From Persicaria tinctoria (Eukaryota > Streptophyta > Magnoliopsida > Caryophyllales > Polygonaceae), in NCBI GenBank assembly GCA_037127255.1, contig JBANSL010000003.1:44265314-44329313 (forward strand): a stretch of 64,000 nucleotides of DNA, written 5' to 3'. Positions 1-13,386 of the stretch are shown piece after piece (the first letter of the stretch is position 1; every line of letters begins with the position of its first letter). The notes under the pieces are model-generated. The model was not told the DNA's origin. It was given only the letters and a program-made list of their open reading frames with translations, and made no database searches. The translations under genes and the position numbers were made by a program.

Positions 1-86
1 CCCAGATCTGGCTTTATGCCACTTCAAAAGTGCATCAAAATCCATTTTGTCTAAACACAAAAATACATTCCACTATAAGTCATACA

Positions 87-566
87 TCAAATAAAGACAA
101 AATATAAAGACACAAATTTATATACCGAAAGAAACAAATAAACAAAGAAGCCACCTAGTCGCGGATGAGGCATACTCAAGCCAGCCATCTCAAGACGAAA
201 CGCGGATAACATTTTATCCCACGAAAATCTAGGAGTATGAGAAAATGATAGCTTGAACTGAGAAAGATTAGAAATTTTTGGTTTCATCACAGAGCAAAAA
301 GGCCCCGGAACCGTTCGACAGTTAAAACCTTGCCCAGATCTGTCGCGGACCAAAAACCACTTGTACTTCCAATTCGGCTTGCTAGACAACCTTTCCATAT
401 ACCCACAACTTGAGTTGCACTGGTAAAATCTTGAATCTTGAGTCCCCTTTTTTAAGGAAAAAATGTTGAACATTAACTTCAAAGAAGGAGCAACACCAAT
501 CTCCTTGCACCTCATAATAAAACTAGTAAAAAACATCCAACCATTAGGGACGATCTGAGCAGGACT
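87..566 (-). pseudogene. PF04195-type 'putative gypsy transposon' ORF, downstream half
   Basis: On the minus strand this segment encodes a helical stretch with the order NGW, KEIGVAPSLKLMFNIFSLKK and a Gly-Phe-Phe patch, which matches the conserved core of the plant family labelled putative gypsy type transposon (PF04195) as I recall it. It is the continuation of the ORF at 3542-4464: reading from that ORF into this one across the shared GGACT/AGTCC duplication restores one frame, so the solo LTR at 567-3541 lies in the middle of the gene. The reading frame ends at the stop at 87-89, close to the window edge, so the natural C terminus may be missing. These ORFs belong to old retroelement-derived genes; any function is unknown. 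Confidence 0.7.
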
Positions 567-3541
567 TGTAACGGCCCGGGATTATGATTCTCGGGTTACG
601 TTTCGAGGGATGAAACCCCTCGTTAGGATCTTGCGCCCCGAGTACAAGTTGAAGGTTTGAAATTCTAAACTAACGTTTTCAAAGTGGGATTTCATACCCA
701 AGTTCGAAGGGATCGTTGGAATCCCCGGGAAAGTCCCCTGTACCTGTCGTAGGTCTAAACGTGGAAAAACCAATGGTCACACAAATAAAGAAAGTAAACA
801 TAATACAAAGGGGTGCCACGGCAGAGCCGGGTCAAAATATGATCAACCATTCAAATCCAAACCGTAATTAAATTGGTGAAGACGGAATCTCAACTCTCTC
901 TTTCCGCCGTGTTAAACCCCGCGATCATGGAGCCAAATCAGCATCAATAGTAGTAAGGATAACGGATACCTAAAAAAATTGGTAGGGGGCGGGATCAGAT
1001 CGATGCCCACTTTAGCTCTGCATCCCGACCCTGAGCACACATATACGCTATACCTAATAAAGATGCTTCTAGATGCATGGCGGAATATTAACACACTAAC
1101 ATGCTCCTAAGATCAAGTGCATAATAATAATAAGGCCTTAGCATAGAATACCAAGTGGTATATCTCTCTTCTACCACCACCCCCCTTACAGATAGGGTGG
1201 AGACTGGCCAGTTCGATGCTATAATCATATCAAATCTCATCATCATATCATATCTCATGCCCATCTCGTATCTTGTGATATATATAAATGACTCGAGGAG
1301 GACAACACCCGATGGAGCTGGGCTGCCCTATGACCCTAACAAGGACTCTAGAACTCACAGATAACGGCCGTTCTATTTACATACACATAAAGAAATAGAA
1401 TGCTCAACGGTCGATGCAACCTAGCACGGTACTACATGGCATGCTGATCATGAATGCAAGCACCCAGTATATCATGCACTTAAAGCAGGGAATAGCTCTA
1501 TTTCAATCTGAGTAAGCTCCGAAGAGACTTACCTGGCGGTGCAGAACAGCAAGGTAGCAATCATATAGTTTAAGATCACCTAGTAATCATAATGAGAATA
1601 TAAGTCCATCTATTCAAACATACAAGCACACACATTTCCATATAAGTTCACGCAATGAATATTTCATCATCATGCTTTCAACTCATCCCATTTTTCATCG
1701 CAAGGTCTCAATATAACTCATCCAGTACCATCTCGACTCATTATCTCAACATCTCATCATGCTTTAACTTATCGTCATATCATATAACAACATACAGTAA
1801 CATGTATCATCACCTCATATATAGATCATATTCCTATCTTTATATTTAAGGACATATCATAATTCATACTTCACAATCATATTGGTATCATAACATCATG
1901 CTATTAGTCAATCAATCATATCAACATGCTAGTTAGTCATCGATCACATAATTCCCAAGTTCGTCCCGAAACCGCTTCAAAATCCGAATTAAATAGTTAA
2001 GTATTCCGACCCTTGAAAATACTCGCTAAAATCCTTTTTCCATTTATTTAATAAAACCAACCCTTTATGAATCTCGTCAAAATAATATTTTATCTTTTAA
2101 AACCGTAAATAATATTATAATATATTTTAATTACCGTTAATTAGTTAAATAATTAAACGGATAAACCCGAACCAAACCGAACCGAACCCATAATATAAAA
2201 TCCCAACCGGTTTATGTTTCCAACAAGTTAAATATAAGTAACTTAACAAGGGGGCCCACACCCACGCTGGCCATCTTCCTCCGGATTCAACAGTGAGCCG
2301 CTCCCGCCATGGCTCCCGATTCGTAGTCCTGCCGGCGAGGCGCCTCCGGCCCTCCTTCCAGCAACCTCCGGCTTCTCCTCTTCGAGCCCAAGGTCCCGCC
2401 TTGGCCTCCTGCTCACCCGGACTCGCCCAGCTCGCACCTGCTCTCTCGCTCTCGCTCTCCTCGCGCTCACGCCGCTCTCCTCGTCGGACCTCGATCTCGC
2501 CGGAGCTCTCGAGCTCTCCCGACTCCCCGCACTCAGCTCTCTCTTACTCGCCACTCACCCACAGCCCGACCCAAGGACAGAATCGAATCAAACAAAGGAA
2601 GGAAAGGCGGGAGCTCACCGAGGGATTTCGTGACTTCGGAGCTCTCGATCGGAGGTCTGGGCATCGTCGGTGGCTCGCAATGGCTTATCGGACCTGCGTC
2701 GGATATGGGTGAGTATGATGGAGGAGCTCGGGGGCAATTTGGATCGGAAACGAAGGAGAACGACTTACCGAAGCGGCGAAACGCGCTCGAACAGGGGAGG
2801 AGGAGGACGGGAGGAGCGCTCACGGATCTCCGGGCTCCTAGCGGCGCTGCTTCTGGCGTCATGGCTCCAAATAGGTGCAAGGATGCTGCTGCTGGCCTTT
2901 GGTGGAAGGGAACGAAGGAGGAAGAGGTGGGGCTTCGTTTTCTCCTTGCGGCAAAACAGGGCAAGGGAAGGAGGTGGGTTGCGGTGATGCTGATCGACGA
3001 CGACTGGTGGCGGATGGTCGAGCTGCAGTGACAGTGATGGTGATGCGTGATGGAGGTACTGAGCAGGAGGAAGGAAGGGAATGAAGAAGGAATAAGGAGG
3101 GAGGTGATGGTGCGGGATTGGCGATGGCGTGAAGATGGGGATGAAGAGAGAACGGAATGGGTGATGATGGTGATGATCATAATGAATGACAGGGTGAGGG
3201 GTGGGGGTATGGTGAGTGATGGAAGTTGGTGGGGATTGTGTGTGGAATTAGTTAACTAATACCCGAAAATAAATTCTGAATATGCGAATTCAAATTCCGA
3301 AATTAGTTCTCGAATGTTAGTTTTTCCGACTCTCAGTTTCTCGATCAATTAAATTCTTAAAACGAAAAGGATATCACCATCCGATAATTATTTTAATTTT
3401 CGAGGTAAAACGACGGAAATAGTTCGTCAAATTTTATATTCCGGCCGGAATCCGCCAAATGAGTTTTAAATCCGATTTAAATTCATTTTTAATTTCCTTT
3501 TTTTTTCGAGAATCTAGTATTTGAAAATCCGAGCCTTTACA
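567..3541 (-). mobile_element. solo LTR, same family as the 5459-27230 element (reverse orientation)
   Basis: The segment begins TGTAACGGCCCGGG and ends CCTTTACA, the reverse complement of the ends of the LTR at 5459-8714. It is flanked by the perfect 5-bp duplication GGACT (562-566 and 3542-3546). There is no internal domain, primer site or second LTR beside it, so it is a solo LTR of 2975 bp left by LTR-LTR recombination. The GC-rich middle (about 2240-3060) gives long overlapping ORFs on both strands that are composition artefacts. The insertion splits a PF04195-type ORF. Confidence 0.9.
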
Positions 3542-4464
3542 GGACTCAAATTATATTCCTCCAAAAACTTCGAGAAAAAAGGATGTAAAGGAAGTCGGAA
3601 GCCTTGAGATAAGCTAGCTGCATATACAACCAAACAATCTTCGTAAGCGTCCAGACAACCACCCCCTTCCTCAGGAAGACAGAATTCTACACCTGCTGGC
3701 CAGGGGAAGACTTGCGAAAGAGCGTCAAGATCTTCTAAGTTCAAAAGAGTAATACAACCCCTCAACTTACTCATAGGAGACCTCCATGGATGAATCCTAT
3801 CGGGCACAACTGGTGGACGACTGGTTGGAGGTGGAAGAGGTTTAAAATCTCCCAAGAAAAGACAAGTATCTAAATCCCCTAAGTTATACACTGGGGTGTC
3901 TAAATCGCTCAAGTTCTCCTTAGAACGGATCTTCTTCGGATTTTCTGCTAAACCAATTGGAGGAAGCTCATAAGGAATCCAAACCTCCTTCGACTCTTGA
4001 TCCGCAGACTGAGAAATAGATGAAGCCCCCGCGTCCACTGAAGAACTAGCACCCGATTCATCCACGGCCCTTGGATTTTCATCTTCCGCGCATCCCTTCG
4101 AAGAAGAAGAAACTGTGTAAGGTGAAGAATAGTAATCAGGGTCAGAACGGTTCCGGCGCCATCTCACCTTAATAGGACTACTAGTAGGACCAACTCGATC
4201 CGGAGTAGATGTGGATGTGGAAGAAGATGACTCCGACGAAGAATCATCAGAGTTGGAAGAAGAACTCCCATAAGAGGAAGAAAGAGTCTCTGGGGACGGA
4301 CGCGCCTGAGAGGATGAAGCGACACCACTCCTCCATCCTTCACCCCTCTCAAAATCTTCTAACAAATCGCGCTCCTCGCCGAGACTAGCCATTTCCAAAG
4401 AAACTAGAAGAAAATCGCGTGAAATTTCACTTATACAAAGCAAAATCTCATCAAAAAAACACAT
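3542..4464 (-). pseudogene. PF04195-type 'putative gypsy transposon' ORF, upstream half
   Basis: A minus-strand ORF begins at ATG 4464, or more plausibly at the internal ATG at 4392 (MASLGEERDLLEDFERGEGW). It has a Ser-rich, acidic, low-complexity N-terminal half, a proline-rich middle, and then the conserved segment with LPEEGGGCLDAYEDCLVVYA, a Leu-Pro-Leu-His-Pro-Phe motif and EEYNLSP. That segment is typical of the start of PF04195 as I recall the family. At 3541 the frame runs into the solo LTR and would stop within a dozen residues; it resumes at 566 on the other side. The disordered N terminus plus PF04195 core fits a gag-like or domesticated retroelement protein. Upstream of it lies 4465-5458, with no further ORF I can assign. 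Confidence 0.7.
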
Positions 4465-5458
4465 TCAGGGACAAACTTGCACCCAAGCTTACGATCTAAA
4501 CGTCAAAAAGTTAAAAAACTTAACAAGGAAATATCAAGAACAGTTTTGAACAAAGAGAAATACCTTGAAAAGTTGAAGGAAGCGCCGGAAAATTCAAGCA
4601 ACAACCGGAAACCTAGAAAACCGCCGCCGGAAAACCTAGAGATGGATAAGGATAAAATCTCTGAAAAAGAAGAAGAAGACAAGTGTGGGGTAAAAAAGAA
4701 ACGGGACGGGATAACTTATAGGAAATTATTGACGTTTGAACTTCCGAGCCTAAATGGGCCTGATGGACCCAATTTGGGCCAAAAATCTATAAAGAAAAGG
4801 CCCACCACCTCTAAATCAGAATTATACTGGTAACAAAACTAAAGAAGTTTACTTGAAGAATCTTTATCGATCCGCGTCAATCCTAGGTTGGAATCAACTT
4901 GGCCCGAGGAGTTGTGACTAAACCAGTATTAAAAACATCTGTAAAGATATAAAAATAGCAGAGTAAGGAACACCAATCAGTTAATGAAAAAGGAAATAAC
5001 ATTATCCGCGGATAATTATCAAAAAACTGACTCATGAACAATCATCCGCGGATAGTAGAGAATGGGCACGTGACGGCCATGCCCAGCCCCCATGAGTAGA
5101 ACACGTGTCGAATGGCGAACACCATGTGGCACAACGTATCAGACCACCCAAGACCTATAAAAGTGAAAAACCTCACCAAAGAAAGGGGACTTTTTCGGGA
5201 AAGAGGAGAAAAGATGGCGGATCCAGGCCTAGTGAACTCAAGAAGAAAGAAGAACTCGGAGAAGAATTCGTACGCGTGAAAAAGAACCTATTTCGTAGTA
5301 AAATCAGAACCGTTCACTGGACCTACTCCGCGGATACAGACCTTGTTTGTCCTTAGTATAATTTTCTATTAAGGAAAAAGACTATTGTTGTTAATCCTCA
5401 AGATATTCAACAGCGACAGGTAAGCGAACCAATTTTCCGAATTGTCCAGAAAAAACTC
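4465..5458. other. non-coding DNA upstream of the PF04195 ORF
   Basis: About 1 kb holding no gene I recognise. The minus-strand direction reads as a leader or promoter for the PF04195 ORF, with polypyrimidine tracts near 4660-4690. The ORFs on the plus strand (4477-4833, 5105-5356) are Lys/Arg-rich and show no family. The short motif TCCGCGGAT recurs several times (near 5008, 5046 and 5329). The region is cut at 5458 by the large LTR element and probably continues after 27235. Confidence 0.4.
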
Positions 5459-8400
5459 TGTAAAGGCTTGGGTTTTTAAATACTAATTTCTATAAAAAAA
5501 AATTAAAATGAATTTTAAAGCGGAATTTAATGAAAAATCCTCTAACTCGGATTTTGAACTCAGAAAGCAGATTTCCGACCTAACCAAATTTTTAAGAATT
5601 AACCTGGTAACCCCAATTCTCGGATTTCAAATTCTAATTGCGCGAAAGAGAGAGCATGATTCGAAGAAAACTAACTGTCAAGAACTAATTTCGAGATTTA
5701 TTTTGCTTAAGATTTGGGACCACACTGCATTGTCCCTTCTCCCATTCTTATCCGAAAATTCAGCCCTTTGGTTCATTTCTAAATGTAGGCAAACACCAAC
5801 ACCCCTCCTCTCCTCTTCACCCACACCCCTTACCACCTTGGGCAGTCAAACCCAACAAATCCCACAGATCAAATTTGTTTTAGGGAAGCATACCTCACTC
5901 TTCCCCATTTCAATTTCAACCCACCAAAATCTTATCCTTTACCTCTCTTTTCTCTCCTCCTTAACGTGAGCTCCCAATAGCCCAACACTCCATTGTCTTG
6001 GCCATGAAGCACCACCACTTCGCGGCTTCAACCACACCACCGTCTTCTCCTCCTTCTTCCCTCCTCCCACCTCGAGCTGCCAGCGGAAGGGTCCAAGCAC
6101 CCCTCGGAGCCACCACCAGCAGCCGGAGCAGCCCAGAAGCTCCCAGCGCCGCCGCAAGCCATCGGAACTCCATCGCCTCGTTCGAGGGCGAACAATCTTC
6201 CAGTAAGCCGTTCTCCTTCGTTTCCGATCCAAATCACCCCCAAACTCCTCCATCACACTAACCCATGTCCGACGTAGGTCCGAGAAGCCATCGAAAGCCT
6301 TTGGTGAAGCCCAGAACTCCGATCGAGAGCTCCGAAGTCGCGAACATCCTCGGTGAGCTCCCGATCTTTTCTTTCCTTCCTCGTTCGATTCGTGAATCCT
6401 TGTTTGCTTAGGCTAGGCGGGGGGTGTTTGAGAACTGAGTGTGGGGAGTTGGGTGAGATCGAGAGTTTCGGTGAGCATCGAGGGCGGCGAGGCGAGCGTT
6501 GAGAGCCAGCGCTGGCGGAGATGAACGAGCAGAGTCGAGGTCGTGCGAGGGACCGGCGTGAGCGAGAGCCTGGAGCAGCGAGCACGAGCGGAGACGGAAG
6601 AACTGAGGTGCTAGGACGAGCAGCCGCCGGCGGCCTTCTTCTCCGGGCGGCGTCGAGCATCGCAGGCGAGCAGACGGGGCTCGGGAGCGGGAGCCTTCAG
6701 ATGTTTGAAGGAAGAAGAAGATGGGGGCGGGCCCTCCTCTGCCTAGTCAGCACCCGTGGGGCCCGCTTTATTTCTTTTCAAAATTTGTTCCGTTGAGCTG
6801 GGTTGAGATTTTATGGGTTTGATTCGGTTTGAACCGGTTCAGCTATTTAAATAAAAAAACCGGTCCGGTTTAGGGCAATTGAAAATCAGATTTTAAAAGG
6901 GGAATTGGGCCTATTTCTTTGGGCTGGATTTGGTTCTTTCAAATAGATTCGATTTTGAGATTTTAAACAAAGATGCCGGATTTCTTTTGAGTTTATAAAT
7001 AAGGGTCGGTTTGGTATTTTGTAAAGAAAAAGGGTCGGGTTTGATAAATTAAAAAGGGTTGATTTTATTAAATGAGAATGGTTGAGATTTTAAAGGATTT
7101 AGGAATGCTTTATTGAAAATGGTTAAAAGAAAATAGTATATGAAATATTATATAATATTACGAGACTTAGAGATTTAAAAGGGTATTGTCGGATTTAAAT
7201 CGTAAAATGAAGTTGTCGAGCGTTTTCAAAAGGGCAGAAATTCTAGCTAGTTGATTCTGATTTTGAAGCGGTTTCGGAACTAACTTGGGGAATTATGTGA
7301 TCGATGACTAACTAGCATGTTCATATGATTGATTGGCTAATAGCATGATTTGTGTGAATTAATGGCATGAATGAATGACTAACGACATGATGAGATGCTA
7401 GAATTTCGTATCGTTTGACTTATGCCTCATGAGCTATGATTAATATGATGAAATTTGGAGATATACGATCATGTGGATATATGAGTATTATTTCAAATAT
7501 ACGAATGTGGCGAAATGGAATGATGAGAATGATATGGTCTTATGGAATGTGATGAAATGATGAATGGTTGAACTTGATGAGATGATGATTATGATGTAGT
7601 TATACTTTATTGAGTGATGTGTGCTTGCAGGATTGGATGGTTAAATGTAGACTTATATGGACGTTATGATATGTATCTAGGTGATCTTTAATCTATCGTA
7701 ATGCTTGTCTTGCTGTTCTGCACCGCTAGGTAAGTCTCTTCGGAGCTTACTCAGATTGAATAGAGTTATTCCCTGCTTTAGGTGCATGATATACTAGGTG
7801 CTTGCATTCATGATCAGCATGCCATGTAGTACCATGCTAGGTTGCATCGATCGTTGAGCATTCTATTTCTTTATGTGTATGTAAACAGAACGGTCGTTAT
7901 CTGTGAAGTAACTAGAGTCATTGCTAGGGTTATAGGATGACCTAGTCTCATCGGGTCCCGTCCTGAGTCAATCGAGTCATGAACTTCCTTATATTACGAG
8001 ATGCCTGCGGGCTTTATTGTGGAGCGGGTTAGGCATGCGTGCCGCCCGATTATGATGGAATGCATTCACGAGCTGGCCAGTCTCCGCCCTATCGGAAGGG
8101 GGTGGAGGTAGGAGAGGGACATACCACTTGGTATTCTGTGCTAAGGCCTTATTATTATTATGCACTTGATCTTAGGAGCATGTTAGTGTGTTAAAATTCC
8201 GCCATGCATCTAGAAGCATCTTTATTAGGTATAGCGTATATGTGTGCTTAGGGTTGGGATGCAGAGCTAAAGTGGGCTTCGATCTGATCCCGCCCATATC
8301 AAATTTTTTAGGTATCCGTTATGCTTACTATTGTTGATGCTGATTTGAGTCCATGACCGCTGGGTCTAACATGGCGGAAAGAGAGAGTTGAGATTCCAAC

Positions 8401-8714
8401 TTCACCAATTTAATTACGGCTCGAATTTGAATGGTTGATCATATTTTGACCCGGCTCTGTCGTGGCACCCCTTTGTATTATGCTTTACTTCCTCTATTTG
8501 TGTGACCTTTGGTTTTCCATGCTTAGACCTATGACAGGTACAGGGGACTTCCCCGGGGATTCCAACGATCCCTTCGAATTTTGGGTATGAAATCCCACTT
8601 TAAAATGTTAGGATAGAATTTCAAACCTTCAACCTGTACTCGGGGCGCAAGATCCTAACGAGGGGTTTCATCCCTCGAAACGTAACCCGGGAATCATAAT
8701 TCCGGGCCGTTACA
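5459..8714 (+). repeat. 5' LTR of the large element
   Basis: It starts TGTAAAGG, ends CGTTACA (TG...CA) and is followed after four bases by the primer-binding site. It is nearly identical by eye to 20940-21746 joined to 24779-27230. The proximal third is GC-rich (5990-6760) and produces several overlapping ORFs in all frames that track base composition rather than coding. The distal part is AT-rich. Confidence 0.92.
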
Positions 8715-11700
8715 AAGATGGTATCAGAGCTCAGGTTATGCAAACCGAGTATGATAGGTTGAAGTGGTTTTAAAAATAGCCCAAGGTTTTCAAATGGTTT
8801 TTAATTCAAAATGTTTTAGAAAGGGCAAAATGAATTTAATATGACTAACTCAAATGGACAAAATATGAACTTGACTTAATAAATTCGGTAATCAAACAAA
8901 GGGACACGATGGGGTAGTAAAGGAGCTTGACCATCCCTATTGGATGTAGTTGGGAACGGGTAGGAAAAATACTAGCTTTCTTTTACAGACAGGGTTTGAA
9001 GACTCCAGGGAGCCCGAGGGTTGGAGTAGCTCGGGCTAGGGGGCCGTGAGGTATTTGCCCATCCGGTCGGCCGTCCCTCGAAGGACGTCATAGATCGTCT
9101 CTGTGATTATATGTCTTATATCCAACTAGGCCCGAGGGCGATCCTCCTCGAAGAGGATCATATTAATCCCGTTGATTGCTTCCATGCTGAGTGCTATTGT
9201 GCTTAGGATAGAGAACTAATGAGTATGCCTTGACTTGAATCATGTATTGAATAACTGTGCAAACGGGATAGTGGGAGAATACCTCGTTCTTATGACATTG
9301 GAATTCTTGTCTTGTCGGAATAGCTCCTCCATAATTCAAACCCCTGATGATTCTGACTCCGTCAACCGCCCCACCAAAAACATTTAGGCATGTTAGCAAG
9401 GGTCGAGGAGCATCTGTTCTCCCCGTTTCGAGTCCTGTTTGGTATCCCACCATCTATGCTTCTATCGAGTCTCGTACGTGAGGTTGGTACCTTCCACGGG
9501 AAATTCGGGTTGGTCAACTAATTACCTCCAGGAATCGTGTCAGATGTGAGGGTTACTTGAGTATGTTAGTGGGAGTGATGATTGAAGTAGTTTCGGGTTA
9601 GAAAGTGAGTTGTCTCATGGAGTCACCCCTTTGATCCTCGTAATGGTCAGCCATGTTTTCTTTCCACAAGAGTCTAAACACGAGTTTTATCCTCACCTAG
9701 CTCTCAGGAACAACGTGAATGTCTTTGTGTGTCCTACCGAGCGAGTCATACTAGTGTCCCACGCGAAATGGGTTACGTAATGAGTTGGTGATTGTCCTTG
9801 GAGAATTCTGTCCGGTTATAATAGTAACCCTCCTTCTAATTGCATGACATAATGCATTGATATATTTCAGTATGACTTGTCTCATATCTTGCATGATTAC
9901 AATTGTGAATGAGTATATGTGACGCATGTATGAAGTTCCATGATTGTTGCTCTCCCTTGAATTAGGTTCATGATAGTGTGGTCAACCTTTGTTGAATGAT
10001 TAACATATGAAATAAATTCTTAGCATGCTAAGTTAATAAAATTGAACCTCGTTGACTGTGTACATGCTTAATGAGTGTTTCTAGTACAATGTAGGACGTA
10101 TGCCTTCTAATCATAGCCCCTCGCATGATTGTGTGCCATCTTGTCTTGTTATATGAACATGGTTGTATTTGTGGTGATAGTTGCTATGCCCAAATGACTT
10201 AACCATATCCCCTGACATGATTATTAGAGTGCATCTTAACATGCTTACCTAGAACCCACATTGTTTTGATCTCCTTATGTGTACACTTAAAGTGAGTAAT
10301 GAATCATACATGTGATATCCTATAATGCTCGCTATGTCATATATAACTTATGCTGCATATGTCTATTTTCAGTTCGTGCATACATGATCTTAATATGTCA
10401 ACCATGATTAGTGCATGAGATGATAAGTTTTAGCATGTTCTGTGTGCATGTAAAGTTGATTATGTGAGCACGTTATGGGTGCATATGACGCAATCCCTTT
10501 TAATAGGTACATGCTAGTGTGCAATGCCATGATTGAGATATTCGTGATTGCCATGTGCTTGCTTGTCGCACCTATAACCTCATATTATACCCTAAGGGCG
10601 TTGTTGTAACTCTCGGGTCCGCGTCTTCTATTGAGTCTCGTCATCTCTAGTCCTAGTCTGTATCTGAATCCTCAAGGAAGTTGTGTTGTCCTCCCTTGCC
10701 CTCTCCTATCTCCGTGACTTCTGACCCCTCGCGATCCCCTTGATGGACATCGACATAGAAGAGAAAATGAGTGATCGAATAGCATTAGAGTGGTGCAACG
10801 GAAGCGTGGTGGGCCCATGGACCCTAGAATCGACGTCACCAAAGGACATACGCCTTTTGAAGATGGCGGTTGCAGACGTAATCCTCCTAGATGACTCAAG
10901 AAATGACGTTCTCCCCTATGCAAATTAGAATTTGTGTCGTGCGATAGGCTTGGAACCGACTAAATGGATGTGTAATGACTGATATGCTGAGCTGGTAGTG
11001 AATGATTGCATGACTAACTTGTGTCTGTGATGATGTGCCTTTATGCTTAAGGGTACTAACATGCTAGTAAATCGGTTATGAGTTAGATAGATGGTGGTGT
11101 TTCTTTCTTGTGCATGAGTCGAGTGATTCCTTGGTGAGACGGATTGGGAAATGGCAGGTAGATTGAGGTCTTCGAGTTGGTCATTGGTTGTGCGAGATGG
11201 AGTGCATGAAGGATGTGTTAGCTTGGGTAGAGTCGAGTGAGTTATGACTTGTCGGAGATAGGGGTGAGTGAGTATATTTGAGCTTCCAAGTAGGTCATAG
11301 GTAAGGAGTGGAGTTAGCATGATGAGATTTCAAGGAAGAGGTCCTAGCTAGAAGTATCAGTAGGTAATGGGTGCAAGTACAGGTGGTTAGTGTAGTTCTA
11401 GAGGTGGATGAGTGAGCTAGGAATGGATCGGAGGGATTCTCGAAGGAAAGTGTTGTTAGACGGATTGGGGAGCTAAGAAAGGTGTCTAGATAGTTTAGGA
11501 GGGGATCATGGGAGGCATCGAGGATGATTGGTTGAGGAAAGGAATCGTAGAATTGAGGATTGGGTTCTATGTGCGGTGATTGGGAACTGTTTATGGTAAA
11601 GGATAAGATTGAGGAATCGCTAAGAAAGAGTAGTATCAGGCTGTATGTAGGATGACTAGTTGGGGTTGCTTAGATAGGGTTAGTGATGCTTGGAGAATTC

Positions 11701-11839
11701 GTGAGTGAAAGATTTCTAGATGCGTTGTTGGAGGGTTGTAGCGTAAGAAATGAACCGGGATTTATGAGTGAAGGTTATTATGGCTATTGAGGTATTTGAG
11801 GATGTGAGATGAGCCTTCGAGGAAAGTTGGGTAGCTAGG
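8715..11839 (+). other. internal domain of the large element, left part; no coding sequence seen
   Basis: About 3.1 kb between the 5' LTR and the nested Athila-like element. All six frames are full of stops. The ORFs at 9163-9453 (-), 10672-10923 (-), 10740-10928 (+) and 10925-11320 (-) show no retroelement motif. The sequence is rich in TGATG/GATTG-type words. Position 11835-11839 is the CTAGG target site of the nested element. Confidence 0.75.
8719..8730 (+). other. primer-binding site of the large element (initiator tRNA-Met)
   Basis: TGGTATCAGAGC is the usual plant PBS complementary to the 3' end of initiator tRNA-Met. It lies four bases after the 5' LTR and fixes the plus orientation of the element. 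Confidence 0.9.
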
Positions 11840-13257
11840 TGATAGCATGCATTTCGGTAGGCATAATAGGTTGCATTTAGCTTAGTTAAGATGCATTTCA
11901 TAGATGGTTTAAGCACGATTTGCATATTAGTTCTCTATGTTGTCGGAATCGGAATCTACACGCTTTTATTGATTATTTCAGGTAATCGTGGATCCGAGGA
12001 GGAGACATGGGTAGATAACGCATTGGATGAGAATGTCTAGTTGATCGAAGAAGCTTACATGAAGATCTCAAGAGGTCCTGAGAAGAAGAAGCGAACCTAA
12101 ACGAAGAACGAGTCTGCAAAAGTTGTCGCCAGACATGCTGAACTTGTTTTGCACTTTCTGGAGGCCTCGGTTGTCGGATCGACTATTATGACCATGTGTT
12201 GGAAAGCTCTTTCAGAGAGCTACAACTTTCATGTTGACGTCGAGAGCTGATTCGAGACGGAATTGTCGGAAAAACTACGTGCTGCGAGCGCAGCAGATTT
12301 GCCGCGGGCGCGGCAGAGCCCGCCGCAGCGGGGTATGAAGAAAACACTTGCGGCGGCCGCCGCAGCTACCGTCAACGCGTAAGCGCCGTTTTGGGAAAAA
12401 CCCTAGTTTGTCTAGTTTTGTTTTGAGGCCGACTTGGATGTTTTATTAGGCCACTTTTATGTTATTTTTCATTACTTTTCATTCTTTCTTTGAACCATTA
12501 GACACTTTAGAGATTTTGAGCCATGTCTTCCATGAGGAACTAAACTCATCTATTCTGCCTGCAATTTGAAGCTTTATTCGGATTGATTGTGAGTTTCTAA
12601 TTCTCGCTCCTGGTTTCCTATTCGTGAATGCTTCAACTTCTTTGTGCTTGATTGTTCATTGTTTTATTCTATCTCGACTGATCAACTTGGTAGAATCAAT
12701 TCAATCGCTAAGGTTTTGTAGATTCCTGATTGTGAACCTTAACCTAAGTGGCAAACTTGTTCCTTTAGGGCTGATTGAACTAATTGAATGAGTAGGAAGT
12801 TGAATGTGTTGTTAAATCCTTCTTTAGGGACTGCAAATACCTTGGCTAATCTCTGAACTTAAAGCTATCAATTGGGTTAAATCCTTCTTTAGGGACTGTT
12901 CGATTGATAAGGGTTTCTAGGACTGATTGGACTAGTAACTATATTAGGTCGGGACAAGGGCATTCATAGGAGACATAATAGGACGAGAAGAAGTTACAAG
13001 GATCGCTTCAATCCAATAAAGTGGAAAATTGTAGGTGGAATTGCTTCTCTCATCTGTCTAAATCAAATTCACTTGCTTTGCGTTCGTTACTTTACATCAA
13101 AACTTTCACACTAAAACCCCCATTTGGTTACTTAATCGGCATTAAAATCACACTTGAGTTATAATTTTCCATGTGGATCGACCTCTTGCTTATTGATATA
13201 CTTGCTATAGGTTTGAGTTTTCTTTGGCGGAATCAACGACAGGTTTTCCCTCCGTCA
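11840..13257 (+). repeat. 5' LTR of the Athila-like element
   Basis: It is a 1418-bp direct copy of 17316-18733, with TG...CA ends. It carries a short, very GC-rich island (12275-12385) in otherwise AT-rich DNA, with repeated GCCGC/GCGGC words resembling those in the gag-protease linker of the same element. The phrase TTAAATCCTTCTTTAGGGAC occurs twice (near 12815 and 12876). Confidence 0.93.
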
Positions 13258-13261
13258 AATT

Positions 13262-13279
13262 TGGCGCCGTTGCCAGGGA
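13262..13279 (+). other. primer-binding site of the Athila-like element (tRNA-Asp type)
   Basis: TGGCGCCGTTGCCAGGGA lies four bases after the 5' LTR. It matches the characteristic Athila/Tat primer site complementary to the 3' end of plant tRNA-Asp, with one difference (A where G is usual near the 3' end). Confidence 0.9.
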
Positions 13280-13386
13280 AATTTTGTTAAATTCTTGTGT
13301 GTTTTTAGTGTTGATCTTGGTGTGGACCGTCTTATAGGGTCCATACCTTTTGCTACTAATTCTTCTCTGTAGAAAACATTGCAAAG

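Noticed and set aside
2243..3259. Many overlapping ORFs on both strands
   Set aside because: They lie in the GC-rich part of a solo LTR, occur in all frames, and have Arg/Ser/Pro-biased translations with no family resemblance; composition explains them.
5939..6796. ORFs in the GC-rich LTR segment (and their copies at 21420-21992 and 24921-25320)
   Set aside because: Repeated with the LTR, opposite-strand overlaps, no conserved domain, and disrupted differently between LTR copies.
10925..11320. 131-codon minus ORF
   Set aside because: Low-information Thr/Ser/His-rich text in non-coding retroelement DNA, no supporting motif.
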